From Rhodobacteraceae bacterium KLH11 (lineage in GTDB: Bacteria > Pseudomonadota > Alphaproteobacteria > Rhodobacterales > Rhodobacteraceae): DNA of 64,000 nucleotides. The translations under genes and the position numbers were made by a program. Positions 9,303-17,695 of this stretch are shown here, one piece after another. Within the stretch, counting starts at the first letter, position 1. Every line of letters starts with the position of its first letter. The stretch lies in the NCBI GenBank assembly GCA_000158135.1, contig DS999531.1, positions 1,865,485 through 1,929,484 on the forward strand, read 5' to 3'. Under the pieces are notes generated by a model. It saw only the letters and a program-made list of their open reading frames with translations, made no database searches and was not told the origin of the DNA.

Positions 9303-9538
9303 TGCACTTCGCCCAATTGCATAGCTCTCCGCGCCTACGCCGAACACTGAAGGTGCTGCAGCAGGCCCAGGGCGAGATGACAACCTACGAGTTGTCGAGG
9401 GCGGCAGACATTTGCGCAGTCAATTCGGTCATTGCTGAGCTGCGGCAAAACGGAGCCGAGATCACTTGCCGACAGGCGATCAAGGATGGTCAGCGGCGAT
9501 TTTACTACCGGCTGACGAAAAGTCCGAAAGGATACTAA
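9302..9538 (+). CDS. Small winged-helix-like prophage protein
   Basis: Starting from ATG 9302 (MHFAQLHSSPRLRRTLKVLQ), chosen because it overlaps the preceding stop as TGATG, the product has 78 residues. The pattern RRTLKVLQQAQGEMTTYELSR... then VNSVIAELRQNGAEITCRQ, and a final RRFYYRLT strand, matches a compact winged helix in which the second helix recognises DNA. Spacing of 3 bp to the ParB-like gene indicates one transcript. Probably a regulatory or replication-associated phage protein; the fold is inferred from residue pattern only. Confidence 0.6.
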   Translation: MHFAQLHSSPRLRRTLKVLQQAQGEMTTYELSRAADICAVNSVIAELRQNGAEITCRQAIKDGQRRFYYRLTKSPKGY

Positions 9539-9541
9539 AGC

Positions 9542-10396
9542 GTGACGAAAATCTCTGAACCCAAGATTCAGCGAATACTCGTGTCTGACATTGAGGTGGA
9601 GGCCGATAACCGGCTGCGACCTGTGTCGGACGCGGGTGTACAAAGCCTGATCGCTTCAATCGAAGAGCTGGGTGTGATCAAGGACGCAATCCATGTGCGC
9701 AGGAAACGGCGCGCTTCGGGTAATACCCTTGTATTGATGGCGGGTGGGCATCGCCTTGAAGCAGCAAAGCAATTGGGATGGGAGACCATTCCGGCGCGTG
9801 TCTGGGCCGATGTCACTGACGACTTCGCCCGGCTCATGGAGATTGACGACAACCTTTCCGGTGCAGATCTGAGTAACCTTGAACTCAGCGTATTCCTTGC
9901 CGAGCGCAAGCGCGTTTATGAGCGGATGCATCCCGAGACCAAAAACGGTGCAAATGGTGGGCGTGGCGGCAAACGGAATGAGATGGAAATAATTTCCTTC
10001 TCAAAAAGCGTGGCGGAAAAGCGCGAGTTATCTGACCGCCATATCCGCAATTTCATCCGAATCGGCAACGTTCTAAGCCCGCGTGAAGTGGCAGAGCTTG
10101 CGGCTGCCAAGGAGCCTTTGAAGCTCAAAGACCTAATGGCACTTGCGAAAATCGGAGAACCGATTGTTCGTGCGGATATCATCGGACGCCTCTCGAGTGG
10201 CGAGGTCAAGTCGGTCGCGGACGCAATTGGCAAACTGCAGCCCGGCAAGTCGAACCCGACAAATCCCGATGCTGCCGCCTTCGAGAAGCTCCTGGTTGCC
10301 TGGAAACGCGCGCCCAAGAAAATGAAGCGTCGCTTTGTTGCCGATCACAGCGCCGAGTTGTTGGGCCTTCTCAAAGACCTGGACGGAGAGCTGTGA
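9542..10396 (+). CDS. ParB/Spo0J-like N-terminal domain protein of a Mu-like phage
   Basis: It has 284 residues, starting at GTG 9542. The first 110 residues match the ParB N-terminal domain: IQRILVSDIEVEADNRLRP, then LIASIEELGVIKDAIHV and the core motif MAGGHRLEAAKQLGW (the GERR-like box reads GGHR here), followed by IPARVW. The middle part has a helix-turn-helix-like ELSDRHIRNFIRIG. The C-terminus is basic. ParB-like genes commonly sit just before the transposase in Mu-like phages of Rhodobacteraceae, as here, where its TGA overlaps the transposase ATG. No parA is nearby, so a partition role is unlikely; it may act as an early regulator or nuclease-like ParB. Confidence 0.75.
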   Translation: MTKISEPKIQRILVSDIEVEADNRLRPVSDAGVQSLIASIEELGVIKDAIHVRRKRRASGNTLVLMAGGHRLEAAKQLGWETIPARVWADVTDDFARLMEIDDNLSGADLSNLELSVFLAERKRVYERMHPETKNGANGGRGGKRNEMEIISFSKSVAEKRELSDRHIRNFIRIGNVLSPREVAELAAAKEPLKLKDLMALAKIGEPIVRADIIGRLSSGEVKSVADAIGKLQPGKSNPTNPDAAAFEKLLVAWKRAPKKMKRRFVADHSAELLGLLKDLDGEL

Positions 10397-11991
10397 TGAT
10401 GAATGCGCTGCGCCCAGAGAAGGTTTGGTGGACTGCCACTGAGATCGGGGAAGCGCGACTGCCGGATATGCCTTCGACGCAAAAAGGGGTTGAGCTTTTT
10501 GCGAAACGCTCCGATTGGCGCAGTCACCCGGAATGGTGTCGACAACGTTCAGGCAAGGGCGGTGGCTGGGAATACAACTGGCAACTCTTTCCAGTCGCGT
10601 CGCGCCGCAAGCTCTTGAACGATGCCAGGCTCCCTAATCGGGACCGTGTGGATGCCGTGCCTGATCTGGCTGATTTGCAAGCCTACTACGAGAGCCTGCC
10701 CGAAGCCGTCAAAGCCAAGGCGCAACTCCGTAAAAAGGTACTTTGTGAGGTTCTGGCGAACGAACGTTCTGGCCTGACCCGGTTTTTTGCAGTGGGCCAA
10801 GTCGCGCTGATGCACGATATCGGCGATCGCACGATCTGGAACTGGTTCAAGCTGGTCAAGGGGCATCCTGAAGCCGACTGGCTTTATCTTCTCGCGCCGC
10901 GAAACAAGGCGGGCGCGCGCAAAAAGCCATCAGCGCAATGTAGCCCGGAGTTTATGGACCATTTAAAGGGTCTGTTTTTGCAGCTTGAAGGCCCGACTTT
11001 CGCGCAGGCATGGCGCGATGCCGAGAAGATTGCTCGCAACAACGGCTGGACCGTTCTGTGCGATCGCACCGCACGCCGCCGCCTAAATGAACAGGTGCCC
11101 CGCGTCGTCCAGGTCTACGCACGCGAGGGCATCACCGGGCTTGAGCGGTGCTTCCCGCCGATGATTAGATCGAAGCTCGACATGCATGCGATGGAGCATG
11201 TGAATGCCGACTGCCACAAGTTCGATGTCTTCACCGAATGGGATGACGGCTATGTCGATCGCTGCCAGATCGTCGCCTTCCAAGACATCTATTCCGGCAA
11301 AGTGCTGAGCTGGCGCATTGATCATACGCCTAACGAGGCTGCGGTGATGTCTGCCTTCGGAGAGATGGTCGAGACCTGGGGTATCCCCGAGCATTGCACC
11401 TTCGACAACGGCCGCGAATTTGCCGCCAAATGGCTGAGCGGGGGCGTGAAGACGCGCTATCGCGGCAAGGTGCGTGATGACGATCCAATGGGCGTGCTGC
11501 CGCTCCTCGGCATTCAAATCCACTGGGCCACGCCCGGTCATGGTCAGGCCAAGCCGGTCGAGCGGACCTTCCGCGACTTTGCCAGTGACATTGCCAAGGA
11601 CATCCGCTTTGCCGGTGCCTATGTCGGCAATCGGCCAGATGCCAAGCCGGAGAATTACAAGTCCCGCGCCATTCCGATCAAGGATTTCATTCGCGTGGTT
11701 GATGAGCGCATCAAGGAACACAATGCGCGTGTCGGCCGGATGTCGGAAATGGCCGCGCCCGTTGCCGCGATGCCCTCCCATGCCGAGATCGTCGAAACGC
11801 TTGATCGTCGCCCCGTGATGTCGGCTCCAGCTCCCGCGCCACAGATCACCCGAGAAGGCGACACCGTCACGATCAACATTTATCCAACACAGGGCATGAG
11901 CGCGGAAGACATTGGTCGCGAGGTTGAGCGTCGTCTGGCACGGCGTGAAGATGCCCGGCGCGCAGACCTGCATGACGGGGTGGACTACTGA
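10396..11991 (+). CDS. MuA-type DDE transposase fused in frame to a tape-measure C-terminus
   Basis: Start at ATG 10396 (overlapping the previous TGA), 531 residues. The N-terminus carries the MuA-like DNA-binding domain (VWWTATEIGEARLPDMPST). The catalytic core follows, with Asp in VNADCHKFD, Asp in CTFDNGREF and Glu in AKPVERTFRDF, i.e. the DDE triad is intact. Near residue 450 (about 11745-11755), just after IKEHNARVGRMSEM, similarity to MuA stops. The remaining 80 residues (SAPAPAPQITREGD, VTINIYPTQGMSAEDIGREVERRL) look like the tail of a phage tape-measure protein. The gene behind it is gpU, which normally follows the tape measure. The simplest reading is a large internal deletion that joined the two genes in frame and removed MuA domain III. 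Transposase identity is firm; fusion origin is inference. Confidence 0.85.
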   Translation: MMNALRPEKVWWTATEIGEARLPDMPSTQKGVELFAKRSDWRSHPEWCRQRSGKGGGWEYNWQLFPVASRRKLLNDARLPNRDRVDAVPDLADLQAYYESLPEAVKAKAQLRKKVLCEVLANERSGLTRFFAVGQVALMHDIGDRTIWNWFKLVKGHPEADWLYLLAPRNKAGARKKPSAQCSPEFMDHLKGLFLQLEGPTFAQAWRDAEKIARNNGWTVLCDRTARRRLNEQVPRVVQVYAREGITGLERCFPPMIRSKLDMHAMEHVNADCHKFDVFTEWDDGYVDRCQIVAFQDIYSGKVLSWRIDHTPNEAAVMSAFGEMVETWGIPEHCTFDNGREFAAKWLSGGVKTRYRGKVRDDDPMGVLPLLGIQIHWATPGHGQAKPVERTFRDFASDIAKDIRFAGAYVGNRPDAKPENYKSRAIPIKDFIRVVDERIKEHNARVGRMSEMAAPVAAMPSHAEIVETLDRRPVMSAPAPAPQITREGDTVTINIYPTQGMSAEDIGREVERRLARREDARRADLHDGVDY

Positions 11992-12177
11992 TGCAGCCTG
12001 GACTGGTCATGATGGCGCTTGGAAGCTTCCGGTTTGGAATGACGAACGGAGCTTACCAAAAATTTTCACGGAGCGCCGGGTATCGCTGGAATGAAGTCGA
12101 TCGCATTGGCCGTGAACCAGCCTTGCAATATCTTGGCCCCGGCGCGCAGGAGATCGCGATCGAGGGCGTGATCTATC
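11991..12177 (+). pseudogene. 5' part of phage tail gene gpU, interrupted by IS66
   Basis: Starts at ATG 11991 overlapping the TGA of the fusion gene (TGATG). The 62 codons before the insertion read MQPGLVMMALGSFRFGM, then YRWNEVDRIGREPALQYLG and IEGVIY, the pattern of P2 GpU-family tail proteins. The frame is broken at 12177 by the IS66-family element. Joining this to the segment after 14609 restores a 143-codon gene, the usual GpU size. Without excision it would yield a truncated protein of about 75 residues ending inside the element. Confidence 0.85.
12170..12177 (+). repeat. IS66 target-site duplication, left copy
   Basis: GATCTATC directly precedes the left inverted repeat of the element; the identical octamer follows the right end. 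Removing the element and one copy restores the gpU reading frame. Confidence 0.95.
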
Positions 12178-12261
12178 GTAAGCGGTGTCCCAACCCCACC
12201 TTCCTGAAGTCTGCCTGATCTGCGATTCCGCTGCGGAGTGAAGAATTGTCAGGAGGTTATT

Positions 12262-12663
12262 ATGGGAGTCCATCGGGAGCTACATTTGGAGTCCGTTGCG
12301 GGCCATGAGGTTTTGATCGGGCGGGATGGTAAGCGGCGCTGGTCGGAAGCGCTCAAAGGCCAGCTTGTTGCGGAAACGCTGGTTCCAGGGGTGACCGTAA
12401 ACGAAGTCGCGCGGCGAGTTGGAATGCGGCCGAACCATCTGTCTGAATGGCGTCGCCTTGCGCGAGAAGGTAAATTGGTTGTTCCGGAACTGGCCGGCGC
12501 AGAATTTGCGCCGGTTGTGATTGAACCTGAGGCTCCGACGGCACCATCAGAACCCGTTGACTGGCTTGAGATTGTCCACGGTGACGTGGCTATTCGACTC
12601 GGCGCAGCCACGTCGCCCAAACGGATTTCCGAGATCGTCCACGCTCTGAATGGGGTCTCATGA
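12262..12663 (+). CDS. tnpA: IS66 accessory protein TnpA
   Basis: Start at ATG 12262 with AGGAGG seven bases upstream; 133 residues. The N-terminal half holds a helix-turn-helix ([39 protein letters not shown]), as in TnpA/TnpS-type proteins of IS66 that resemble IS3 OrfA. The C-terminal half ends with the typical [19 protein letters not shown] strand-helix segment. It overlaps tnpB by 4 bp (ATGA), so translation is coupled. It is required with TnpB for IS66 transposition in studied members. Confidence 0.92.
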   Translation: MGVHRELHLESVAGHEVLIGRDGKRRWSEALKGQLVAETLVPGVTVNEVARRVGMRPNHLSEWRRLAREGKLVVPELAGAEFAPVVIEPEAPTAPSEPVDWLEIVHGDVAIRLGAATSPKRISEIVHALNGVS

Positions 12664-13013
12664 TCTTTCCGTCGAACCGGGTGCGGATCGTGGTGGCGAC
12701 GAAGCCGGTGGACTTCCGAAAGGGTCATGACGGGCTGGCAGCGCTGGTGCAAAATGAACTGCGTAAGGAGCCGTTCACCGGAACCGTGTTTGTCTTTCGC
12801 TCGAAGCGCGCCGACCGGTTGAAGCTGCTCTATTGGGACGGCACCGGGCTGGTGATGACGTATAAGCGGCTGGAAGAGACAACATTCACTTGGCCTGCGA
12901 TCCGAGATGGCCTGATGTCGCTCAATCATGCCCAGTTCGAGGCGCTGTTTGCCGGGTTGGACTGGCGGAAAGTGAAGGCACTGTCAGCGCGTCCACCAAC
13001 TGCGGCAGAGTGA
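12660..13013 (+). CDS. tnpB: IS66 accessory protein TnpB
   Basis: The protein has 117 residues beginning [19 protein letters not shown], with the family hallmark [13 protein letters not shown] and later [19 protein letters not shown] and [10 protein letters not shown]. This is the IS66 Orf2-like (TnpB) family of about 115 residues. It starts inside the end of tnpA and is followed after 54 bp by tnpC. Its biochemical role is unknown in general, but it is needed for transposition. Confidence 0.95.
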   Translation: MIFPSNRVRIVVATKPVDFRKGHDGLAALVQNELRKEPFTGTVFVFRSKRADRLKLLYWDGTGLVMTYKRLEETTFTWPAIRDGLMSLNHAQFEALFAGLDWRKVKALSARPPTAAE

Positions 13014-13067
13014 CTCGCGCACCCGTTTGGGCAGGCAGCCAAGTGTCCGTTTTGGTAGATCACGACC

Positions 13068-14585
13068 ATGATTGCGGCCGCTGATCTTCCCGATGACATT
13101 GATGCGCTCAAAGCCATGATTGTGGCCCAGGGCGAGCAGAATGCGCGTCTGGAAACACTGGTCGCGGCGCTGAGGAAGGCACTCTTTGGTCGTAAATCCG
13201 AAAAGGTTGATCCAGACCAGTTCGAGTTGGCATTGGAAGATATCGAAACCGGGATTGCCCAGATTGAGGCCGAGGGCGAAACCAATCCGCTTGTCACGCC
13301 AACACGGACTTCCGCGCCGCGCCAGAGCAACCGGGGGTCGTTGCCGAAACATCTGCCGCGCATCGAAGAGGTGATCGAGCCGGACAGCACCATCTGCGGC
13401 TGTGGCTCTGAACGGCATGTCATTGGTGAGGATATCAGTGAACGGCTTGATATCGTTCCGGCCCAGTTCCGGGTGATCGTCACCCGCCGCCCGAAATATG
13501 CCTGCCGGTCCTGCGAAGAAGGCATCGTCCAGGCTCCGGCCCCGGCGCATCTGATCCCAGGCGGGATGCCAACCGAGGCAGCCATCGCCCATGTGATCGT
13601 CTCAAAATACGCGGATCACACGCCGCTATATCGCCAAGCTCAGATCTACGCCCGGCAAGGCATTGTTCTGGATCGCTCGACACTGGCCGCCTGGGTTGGC
13701 AGAGCAGCATTTGAGTTGCGTCCTGTTTATGACGCGCTGATGGCCGATCTGAAGCGGTCAACCAAGCTATTCATGGATGAGACCGTGGCTCCGGTCCTTG
13801 ATCCCGGTCGCAAGAAAACCAAAACAGGCTACTTCTGGGCGCTCGCCCGCGATGATCGGCCCTGGAGTGGGGACGACCCGCCTGGTGTGGCCTTCACATA
13901 TGCACCCGGCCGCGCCGGTGAATACGCAAAGCAAATTCTTGAAGGGTTCAACGGCACACTGCAAGTTGATGGCTATGCCGGATACAACCGCCTGCTCAAA
14001 CGGCAGGAGGGCTCGATCCGGTTGGCGCACTGCTGGGCACACGCCCGTCGTAAGCTCTTTGATGTGGCAAAAGCTGGCAAAGCCACTCCGATTGCGGATG
14101 AAGGTATCGCGCAAATCCAGGCGCTCTACCGCATCGAAAAGGAAATCAGAGGCCAAAGCCCGGCCACCCGGAACGCAGTGCGGCAGGAACGCTCAAAACC
14201 AACCATTGATCAGATGGAATTTTGGCTCCGGGAAACGCGCTCCCGCGTCTCCGCCAAATCACCCATCGGCGAAGCCCTGAGCTACATTGCTAAGCACTGG
14301 GAAGGCCTGACCATGTTCCTCGATGATGGTCGCGTGGAACTGGATTCCAACAGTGTCGAGCGGACAATCCGCCCAATCGCTCTGAACCGCAAGAACGCAC
14401 TCTTCGCTGGCCATGACGTCGGAGCGCAAAACTGGGCCATCCTCGCCTCGATGATCGAAACCTGCAAATTGAACGGGATCGATCCCCATGCCTGGCTCAC
14501 CCAAACACTGACCGCCATCGCGCGAGGACACAAACAGTCCCAAATCAACGACCTGCTGCCGTGGAACCACTCCGCGCAGGTGTGA
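13068..14585 (+). CDS. tnpC: IS66 transposase TnpC
   Basis: 505 residues. Order: an N-terminal coiled segment (LKAMIVAQGEQNARLETLV) with the leucine-rich KALFGRKSEK motif, an IS66 zinc-finger-like region (CGCGSERHVIGEDISERLD, then CRSCEEG), the catalytic domain with LFMDETVAPVLDPG (first Asp), LQVDGYAGYN (second Asp), HCWAHARRKLFD, and DSNSVERTIRP (Glu), and a short C-terminal domain (WLTQTLTAIARGH). Length and motifs are those of a complete DDE transposase. It ends 16 bp before the right tip of the element. Confidence 0.95.
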   Translation: MIAAADLPDDIDALKAMIVAQGEQNARLETLVAALRKALFGRKSEKVDPDQFELALEDIETGIAQIEAEGETNPLVTPTRTSAPRQSNRGSLPKHLPRIEEVIEPDSTICGCGSERHVIGEDISERLDIVPAQFRVIVTRRPKYACRSCEEGIVQAPAPAHLIPGGMPTEAAIAHVIVSKYADHTPLYRQAQIYARQGIVLDRSTLAAWVGRAAFELRPVYDALMADLKRSTKLFMDETVAPVLDPGRKKTKTGYFWALARDDRPWSGDDPPGVAFTYAPGRAGEYAKQILEGFNGTLQVDGYAGYNRLLKRQEGSIRLAHCWAHARRKLFDVAKAGKATPIADEGIAQIQALYRIEKEIRGQSPATRNAVRQERSKPTIDQMEFWLRETRSRVSAKSPIGEALSYIAKHWEGLTMFLDDGRVELDSNSVERTIRPIALNRKNALFAGHDVGAQNWAILASMIETCKLNGIDPHAWLTQTLTAIARGHKQSQINDLLPWNHSAQV

Positions 14586-14601
14586 TCAGCGCACCGCTTA
14601 C

Positions 14602-14609
14602 GATCTATC
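14602..14609 (+). repeat. IS66 target-site duplication, right copy
   Basis: GATCTATC directly follows the right inverted repeat and is identical to the octamer before the left end. Confidence 0.95.
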
Positions 14610-14854
14610 CGCACTTCAAAGGCGGATTACACCAGGTCGCTCTGATGCGCCTGAGGGCGGGCAACGGCCTACCGATGATGATGGTCGATGGCCTGGGCTG
14701 GGTTTGGAAACGCTGGGTGATCATGCGAGTGGAAGAGCACAAGAGCTATTTCCTGCGCGATGGCGCGCCACGCAAGATCGAGTTCTCCCTCGCCCTTAAG
14801 AGCTACGGGCCGGATACTGGCAGTTTAGCTTCGTTCACCGGAGGTTTGCTATGA
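14610..14854 (+). pseudogene. 3' part of phage tail gene gpU
   Basis: Continuing the frame broken at 12177, this segment reads PHFKGGLHQVALMRLRAG, then GLGWVWKRWVIMRVEEHKS and IEFSLALKSYG, the C-terminal half of P2 GpU-like tail proteins (the W-x3-x-I-E-E box). Its TGA overlaps the ATG of gpX. On its own it has no proper start codon and must be considered non-functional while the IS is present. Confidence 0.85.
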
Positions 14855-15054
14855 GTACCTACCGCACGATCGACGGCGACATGGTCGATGCTATCTGCAA
14901 GGCTCACTACGGCCACGAAGATATGACGGCCGCCGTCTATAGTGCCAATCCAGGACTCGCCGCTTTGGGGCCAATTTTGCCAAAGGGCGTGTTGATCAAG
15001 CTGCCCAACGTGCCTGAGCAAACCGTCCGCAAACCGATCCGGCTCTGGGGCTGA
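14851..15054 (+). CDS. Phage tail protein X (LysM-like)
   Basis: 67 residues. Begins MSTYRTIDGDMVDAICKAHYG and ends with VLIKLPNVPEQ, the small GpX family of P2/Mu-type tails, a LysM-like domain in which YRT/GDM...D.IC..HYG and the I.LP strand are typical. The ATG overlaps the gpU stop and gpD follows after 3 bp, preserving the canonical U-X-D order. In intact phages GpX helps tail completion; here upstream tail genes are missing, so it is a relic. Confidence 0.85.
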   Translation: MSTYRTIDGDMVDAICKAHYGHEDMTAAVYSANPGLAALGPILPKGVLIKLPNVPEQTVRKPIRLWG

Positions 15055-15057
15055 TCC

Positions 15058-16038
15058 ATGTACGTAGCTTATCAGATCATCGCTGACGGAACGGATGTCA
15101 CCGGCAAGTTTCAGGACCGCCTCACGAGCTTGACCATCATCGATGAGGCAGGGCTGAAGTCCGACACGGTCGAGATCATGATCGATGATCGCGATAACCT
15201 GGTCGCGCTGCCTGAGATTGGTGCAAAGCTCAAGATCGCTCTCGGCTTTGTCGGCGACCTTGTCGAGATCGGAACCTATATTGTCGATGAAACAAGCGGC
15301 GAGATCGCGCCGGACACCATGACGATCAGCGCCAAGGCAGCCGATATGCTGGGTGGCATTCGCGCCCGCAAGACGCGAAGCTGGCGCGACGTGACGATTG
15401 AGGACATCGTCGGCAAGATCGCCGGTGAACACGGTCTTAAATCGCTGGTAAGCGACAGTTTGAAGGCGCATTTTTATGCGTACCAGGCCCAGACCTCCGA
15501 GAGTGATCTCAACTTCCTAACCCGGCTTGCCAAGGATCTCGATGCCGTCTCCAAGCCCGCAGGCGGATACCTGGTCTTCACCAAACGCGGTGAGAGCAAA
15601 GCTGTGGGTGGATCAGAGCTGCCTGTATTTGTCGTCCATCGCACCCAGATGAAAGGCGGCTCCTGGAAGATCGCCGGGCGCGGCAGATATGGCCGGGTGA
15701 CGGCGGAATGGGGCGAGCGCGGTACCGCCACTACTCATAAGGCGACCGCCGGGGACAAAGAGCCTGTGCTGGCATTGCGCCATCACTACCCTACAGAAGC
15801 TGAAGCCCAAAGTGCGGCCGACGCTGCCCTCGCGCGTTCGCGCCGGTCCAGCGGCAAGATCAGTATCCAATTGGGCGGCTTCTGGGGCGACCTGCTGGCC
15901 GAGGCCAGGGTCGATCTTCAGGGCATCAAGCCCGAGTTGACCGGCGAATGGCTGATTACCCGCGTCCAGCACCGTCTGACAGACACCCTGACCACCAGCT
16001 TTGATGCCGAGCGCGACAACGAAGGGGACAAGGAATGA
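15058..16038 (+). CDS. Phage late control / tail hub protein GpD
   Basis: 326 residues. The first half reads YQIIADGTDVTGKFQDRL and LTIIDEAGLKSDTVEIMID, the GpD/VgrG-like hub barrel. The middle contains RKTRSWRDVTIEDIVGKIA, GLKSLVSD and YQAQTSESDLNFLTRLAK (the family's Q..ESD..FL.RLA motif). The C-terminal part has GEWLITRVQHRLTD. This is the P2 gpD/phage late control D family, the tail-tip hub to which the spike binds. It is full-length and follows gpX directly. Confidence 0.9.
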   Translation: MYVAYQIIADGTDVTGKFQDRLTSLTIIDEAGLKSDTVEIMIDDRDNLVALPEIGAKLKIALGFVGDLVEIGTYIVDETSGEIAPDTMTISAKAADMLGGIRARKTRSWRDVTIEDIVGKIAGEHGLKSLVSDSLKAHFYAYQAQTSESDLNFLTRLAKDLDAVSKPAGGYLVFTKRGESKAVGGSELPVFVVHRTQMKGGSWKIAGRGRYGRVTAEWGERGTATTHKATAGDKEPVLALRHHYPTEAEAQSAADAALARSRRSSGKISIQLGGFWGDLLAEARVDLQGIKPELTGEWLITRVQHRLTDTLTTSFDAERDNEGDKE

Positions 16039-16196
16039 TGTCTTTCAAAAAGACCACCGTCTAACGGAGGCCAAGGGGCGCGCCAACGCCCCTCGACACG
16101 GGGCCAAACTCTCACATCCGACCCCGCCGACCAGCTAACGCTTATGGCCGCTCCTCCCTTCGAAGGGACCGGCATTGAGGCACGATTCTACACCCG

Positions 16197-17015
16197 ATGA
16201 AAAGAGAGCTTTTACACCCCGTTAAACCCGTCAATCCGGTAGCGCCCTGGCTCGGCGGGAAGCGCAATCTTGCGAAGCGGATCACCGCAATTCTGGACCA
16301 CGAACCGCACCAAACCTATGCCGAGCCATTCGTCGGCATGGGCGGCATCTTTCTGCGCCGCGCCATGCGTCCGCGCGCCGAGGTGATCAATGATTTTGGC
16401 CGCGATGTGAGCAATCTCTTCCGCATCCTACAACGCCACTATCCGCAATTCCTTGAGGTGCTGCGTTTCCAACTCACCACGCGTGTCGAGTTTCTGCGGT
16501 TGGTCGATACCGATCCAAACACCCTGACCGATCTGGAACGCGCCGCGCGCTTTCTCTACCTGCAGCGCACCGCATTTGGGGGCAAGGTCTCAGGGCGCAA
16601 TTTTGGTGTCAGCAAGGACAGGCCGGGCCGCTTCAACCTGACCACGCTGGAACCGATGCTGGAAGACTTGCACAGCCGCATGGCGGGTGTGGTGATCGAA
16701 TGCCTGGACTACGCGGAGTTCATCTGGCGCTATGATGGCTCCGCCACACTGTTTTATCTCGACCCGCCTTACTGGGGCAGCGAGGGTGACTATGGCAAGG
16801 AGATGTTCGCCCGCGACGAGTTTGACCGAATGGCCGCCCAGCTCAGCGGAATCAAAGGCAAGTTCCTGATGTCGATCAATGATGTATCCGAAATCCATGA
16901 GATATTTGGCTCCTTCAACCTAAGGCAGGTTGCCACTACCTATTCAGTCAGTAAGGTTAGTGAAGGACGAGGTCAGCGCGCCGAACTGCTGATCTCGAAT
17001 TTTAGTTTCGATTGA
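16197..17015 (+). CDS. Phage-type DNA adenine methylase (Dam, D12 class)
   Basis: 272 residues. Motifs in the order of alpha-class N6-adenine methyltransferases: PWLGGKRNLAKRI (the K-G-G-K-like box), AEPFVGMGGIFLRR (SAM-binding FxGxG), EVINDFGRDVSNLFR, and LFYLDPPYWGSE (catalytic DPPY near residue 190). The size fits D12-class phage enzymes; those related to T4 Dam modify GATC, but target specificity cannot be read here. Position at the right end of the Mu-like remnant suggests protection or regulatory methylation of phage DNA. A 158-bp gap with a small GC-rich hairpin (about 16074-16093) separates it from gpD. Confidence 0.9.
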   Translation: MKRELLHPVKPVNPVAPWLGGKRNLAKRITAILDHEPHQTYAEPFVGMGGIFLRRAMRPRAEVINDFGRDVSNLFRILQRHYPQFLEVLRFQLTTRVEFLRLVDTDPNTLTDLERAARFLYLQRTAFGGKVSGRNFGVSKDRPGRFNLTTLEPMLEDLHSRMAGVVIECLDYAEFIWRYDGSATLFYLDPPYWGSEGDYGKEMFARDEFDRMAAQLSGIKGKFLMSINDVSEIHEIFGSFNLRQVATTYSVSKVSEGRGQRAELLISNFSFD

Positions 17016-17037
17016 ATCATCGAAGGAACACGGTTTT

Positions 17038-17373
17038 ATGAAACTGGTAGCATCGGCCGCGCTGGCACTCGCCCTGACTGCACCTCAAGCAATCGCTGAA
17101 GACTTGGCACCTGATGCGTGGGTTTCCGAAGCGAGTTGTGCCGATGTGGTTCACCGCATAAAAAACCCGATGGACAAGACCGGGATATCGTCCCCTATGA
17201 CAGCTTTAGCTTACGTCGGTGCGATCTTCGGTTACATCGAAGGCTACCGAGCCGCGCAAGACCTCGCCATAACACCCGATGAATTTAAAAAGGACGTTTT
17301 GGGTCGATGTGCAAATATGCCTGAAATACCGTTTAAGACCTCGGTTGAACAGGCCGCATCCGACCCCGCTTAA
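17038..17373 (+). CDS. Small exported protein of unknown function
   Basis: 111 residues with a clean Sec signal peptide (MKLVASAALALALTAPQAIA, cleavage after AIA). The mature part has two Cys (one in ASCADVV, one in GRCANMP) that could form a disulfide around a helix reading LAYVGAIFGYIEGYRAAQDL. That layout resembles small periplasmic proteins of the HdeA or Rap1a kind, but the match is by pattern only. A good ribosome binding site (GAAGGAA) precedes the ATG. It lies 22 bp after dam and may belong to the phage's right end as a lysogenic conversion gene. Confidence 0.6.
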   Translation: MKLVASAALALALTAPQAIAEDLAPDAWVSEASCADVVHRIKNPMDKTGISSPMTALAYVGAIFGYIEGYRAAQDLAITPDEFKKDVLGRCANMPEIPFKTSVEQAASDPA

Positions 17374-17695
17374 ACACTTCGAGCGGCAAAAAGCGTTGCT
17401 ACAAACACAGCCCGAAGGAGACATTCGTTTGCAACGCGAGCCCCCTTGCCTCCAGCAGGGCCGGCGGGAAGCAGTTATTCGCTGCAAGCGTTAGCCGCAC
17501 ATGTCGCCACGCTGAGAGCGTTCATTCATGCTGCGTTCCGGTAGTTCCTGGAGTGATGAAGGTCGGTTTAGGGCCGTAGTAATTGAGAAGGCCGCATCCG
17601 CCAGCCCTTGCAACGGACATAATCACTACCTTTCAAGTCGAGTGTCGGCGCAATAAGCTAAAGACAACAGAAATCTTGAATTCGGGCACTTGGCA
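17374..17695. other. Intergenic stretch, likely containing the prophage right end
   Basis: 322 bp without a gene on either strand. The right boundary of the Mu-like remnant should lie here, but I could not identify terminal TG...CA ends or a 5-bp duplication shared with the 7579-7839 gap. No terminator-like hairpin with a T-tract is visible. Confidence 0.4.

Larger units (their letters stand above)
12178..14601 (+). mobile_element. IS66-family insertion sequence with 8-bp target duplication
   Basis: The element is 2424 bp and carries the three classic IS66 genes in order (tnpA, tnpB, tnpC). Its ends are inverted: GTAAGCGGTG at the left tip and the reverse complement CACCGCTTAC at the right tip (10 bp perfect, then diverging). 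It is flanked by GATCTATC at 12170-12177 and 14602-14609, the 8-bp duplication expected of IS66. All three open frames are intact, so the element may still be mobile or a recent arrival. Confidence 0.95.

Noticed and set aside
11083..11973. Long open frame on the minus strand opposite the transposase
   Set aside because: It mirrors the high-GC coding strand; the plus-strand product has clear MuA motifs and the antisense product is His/Gly-rich without any family pattern.
16074..16093. GC hairpin after gpD as a terminator
   Set aside because: Stem of about 7 bp (GGGGCG/CGCCCC) but no following T-tract, so I do not list it as a terminator.
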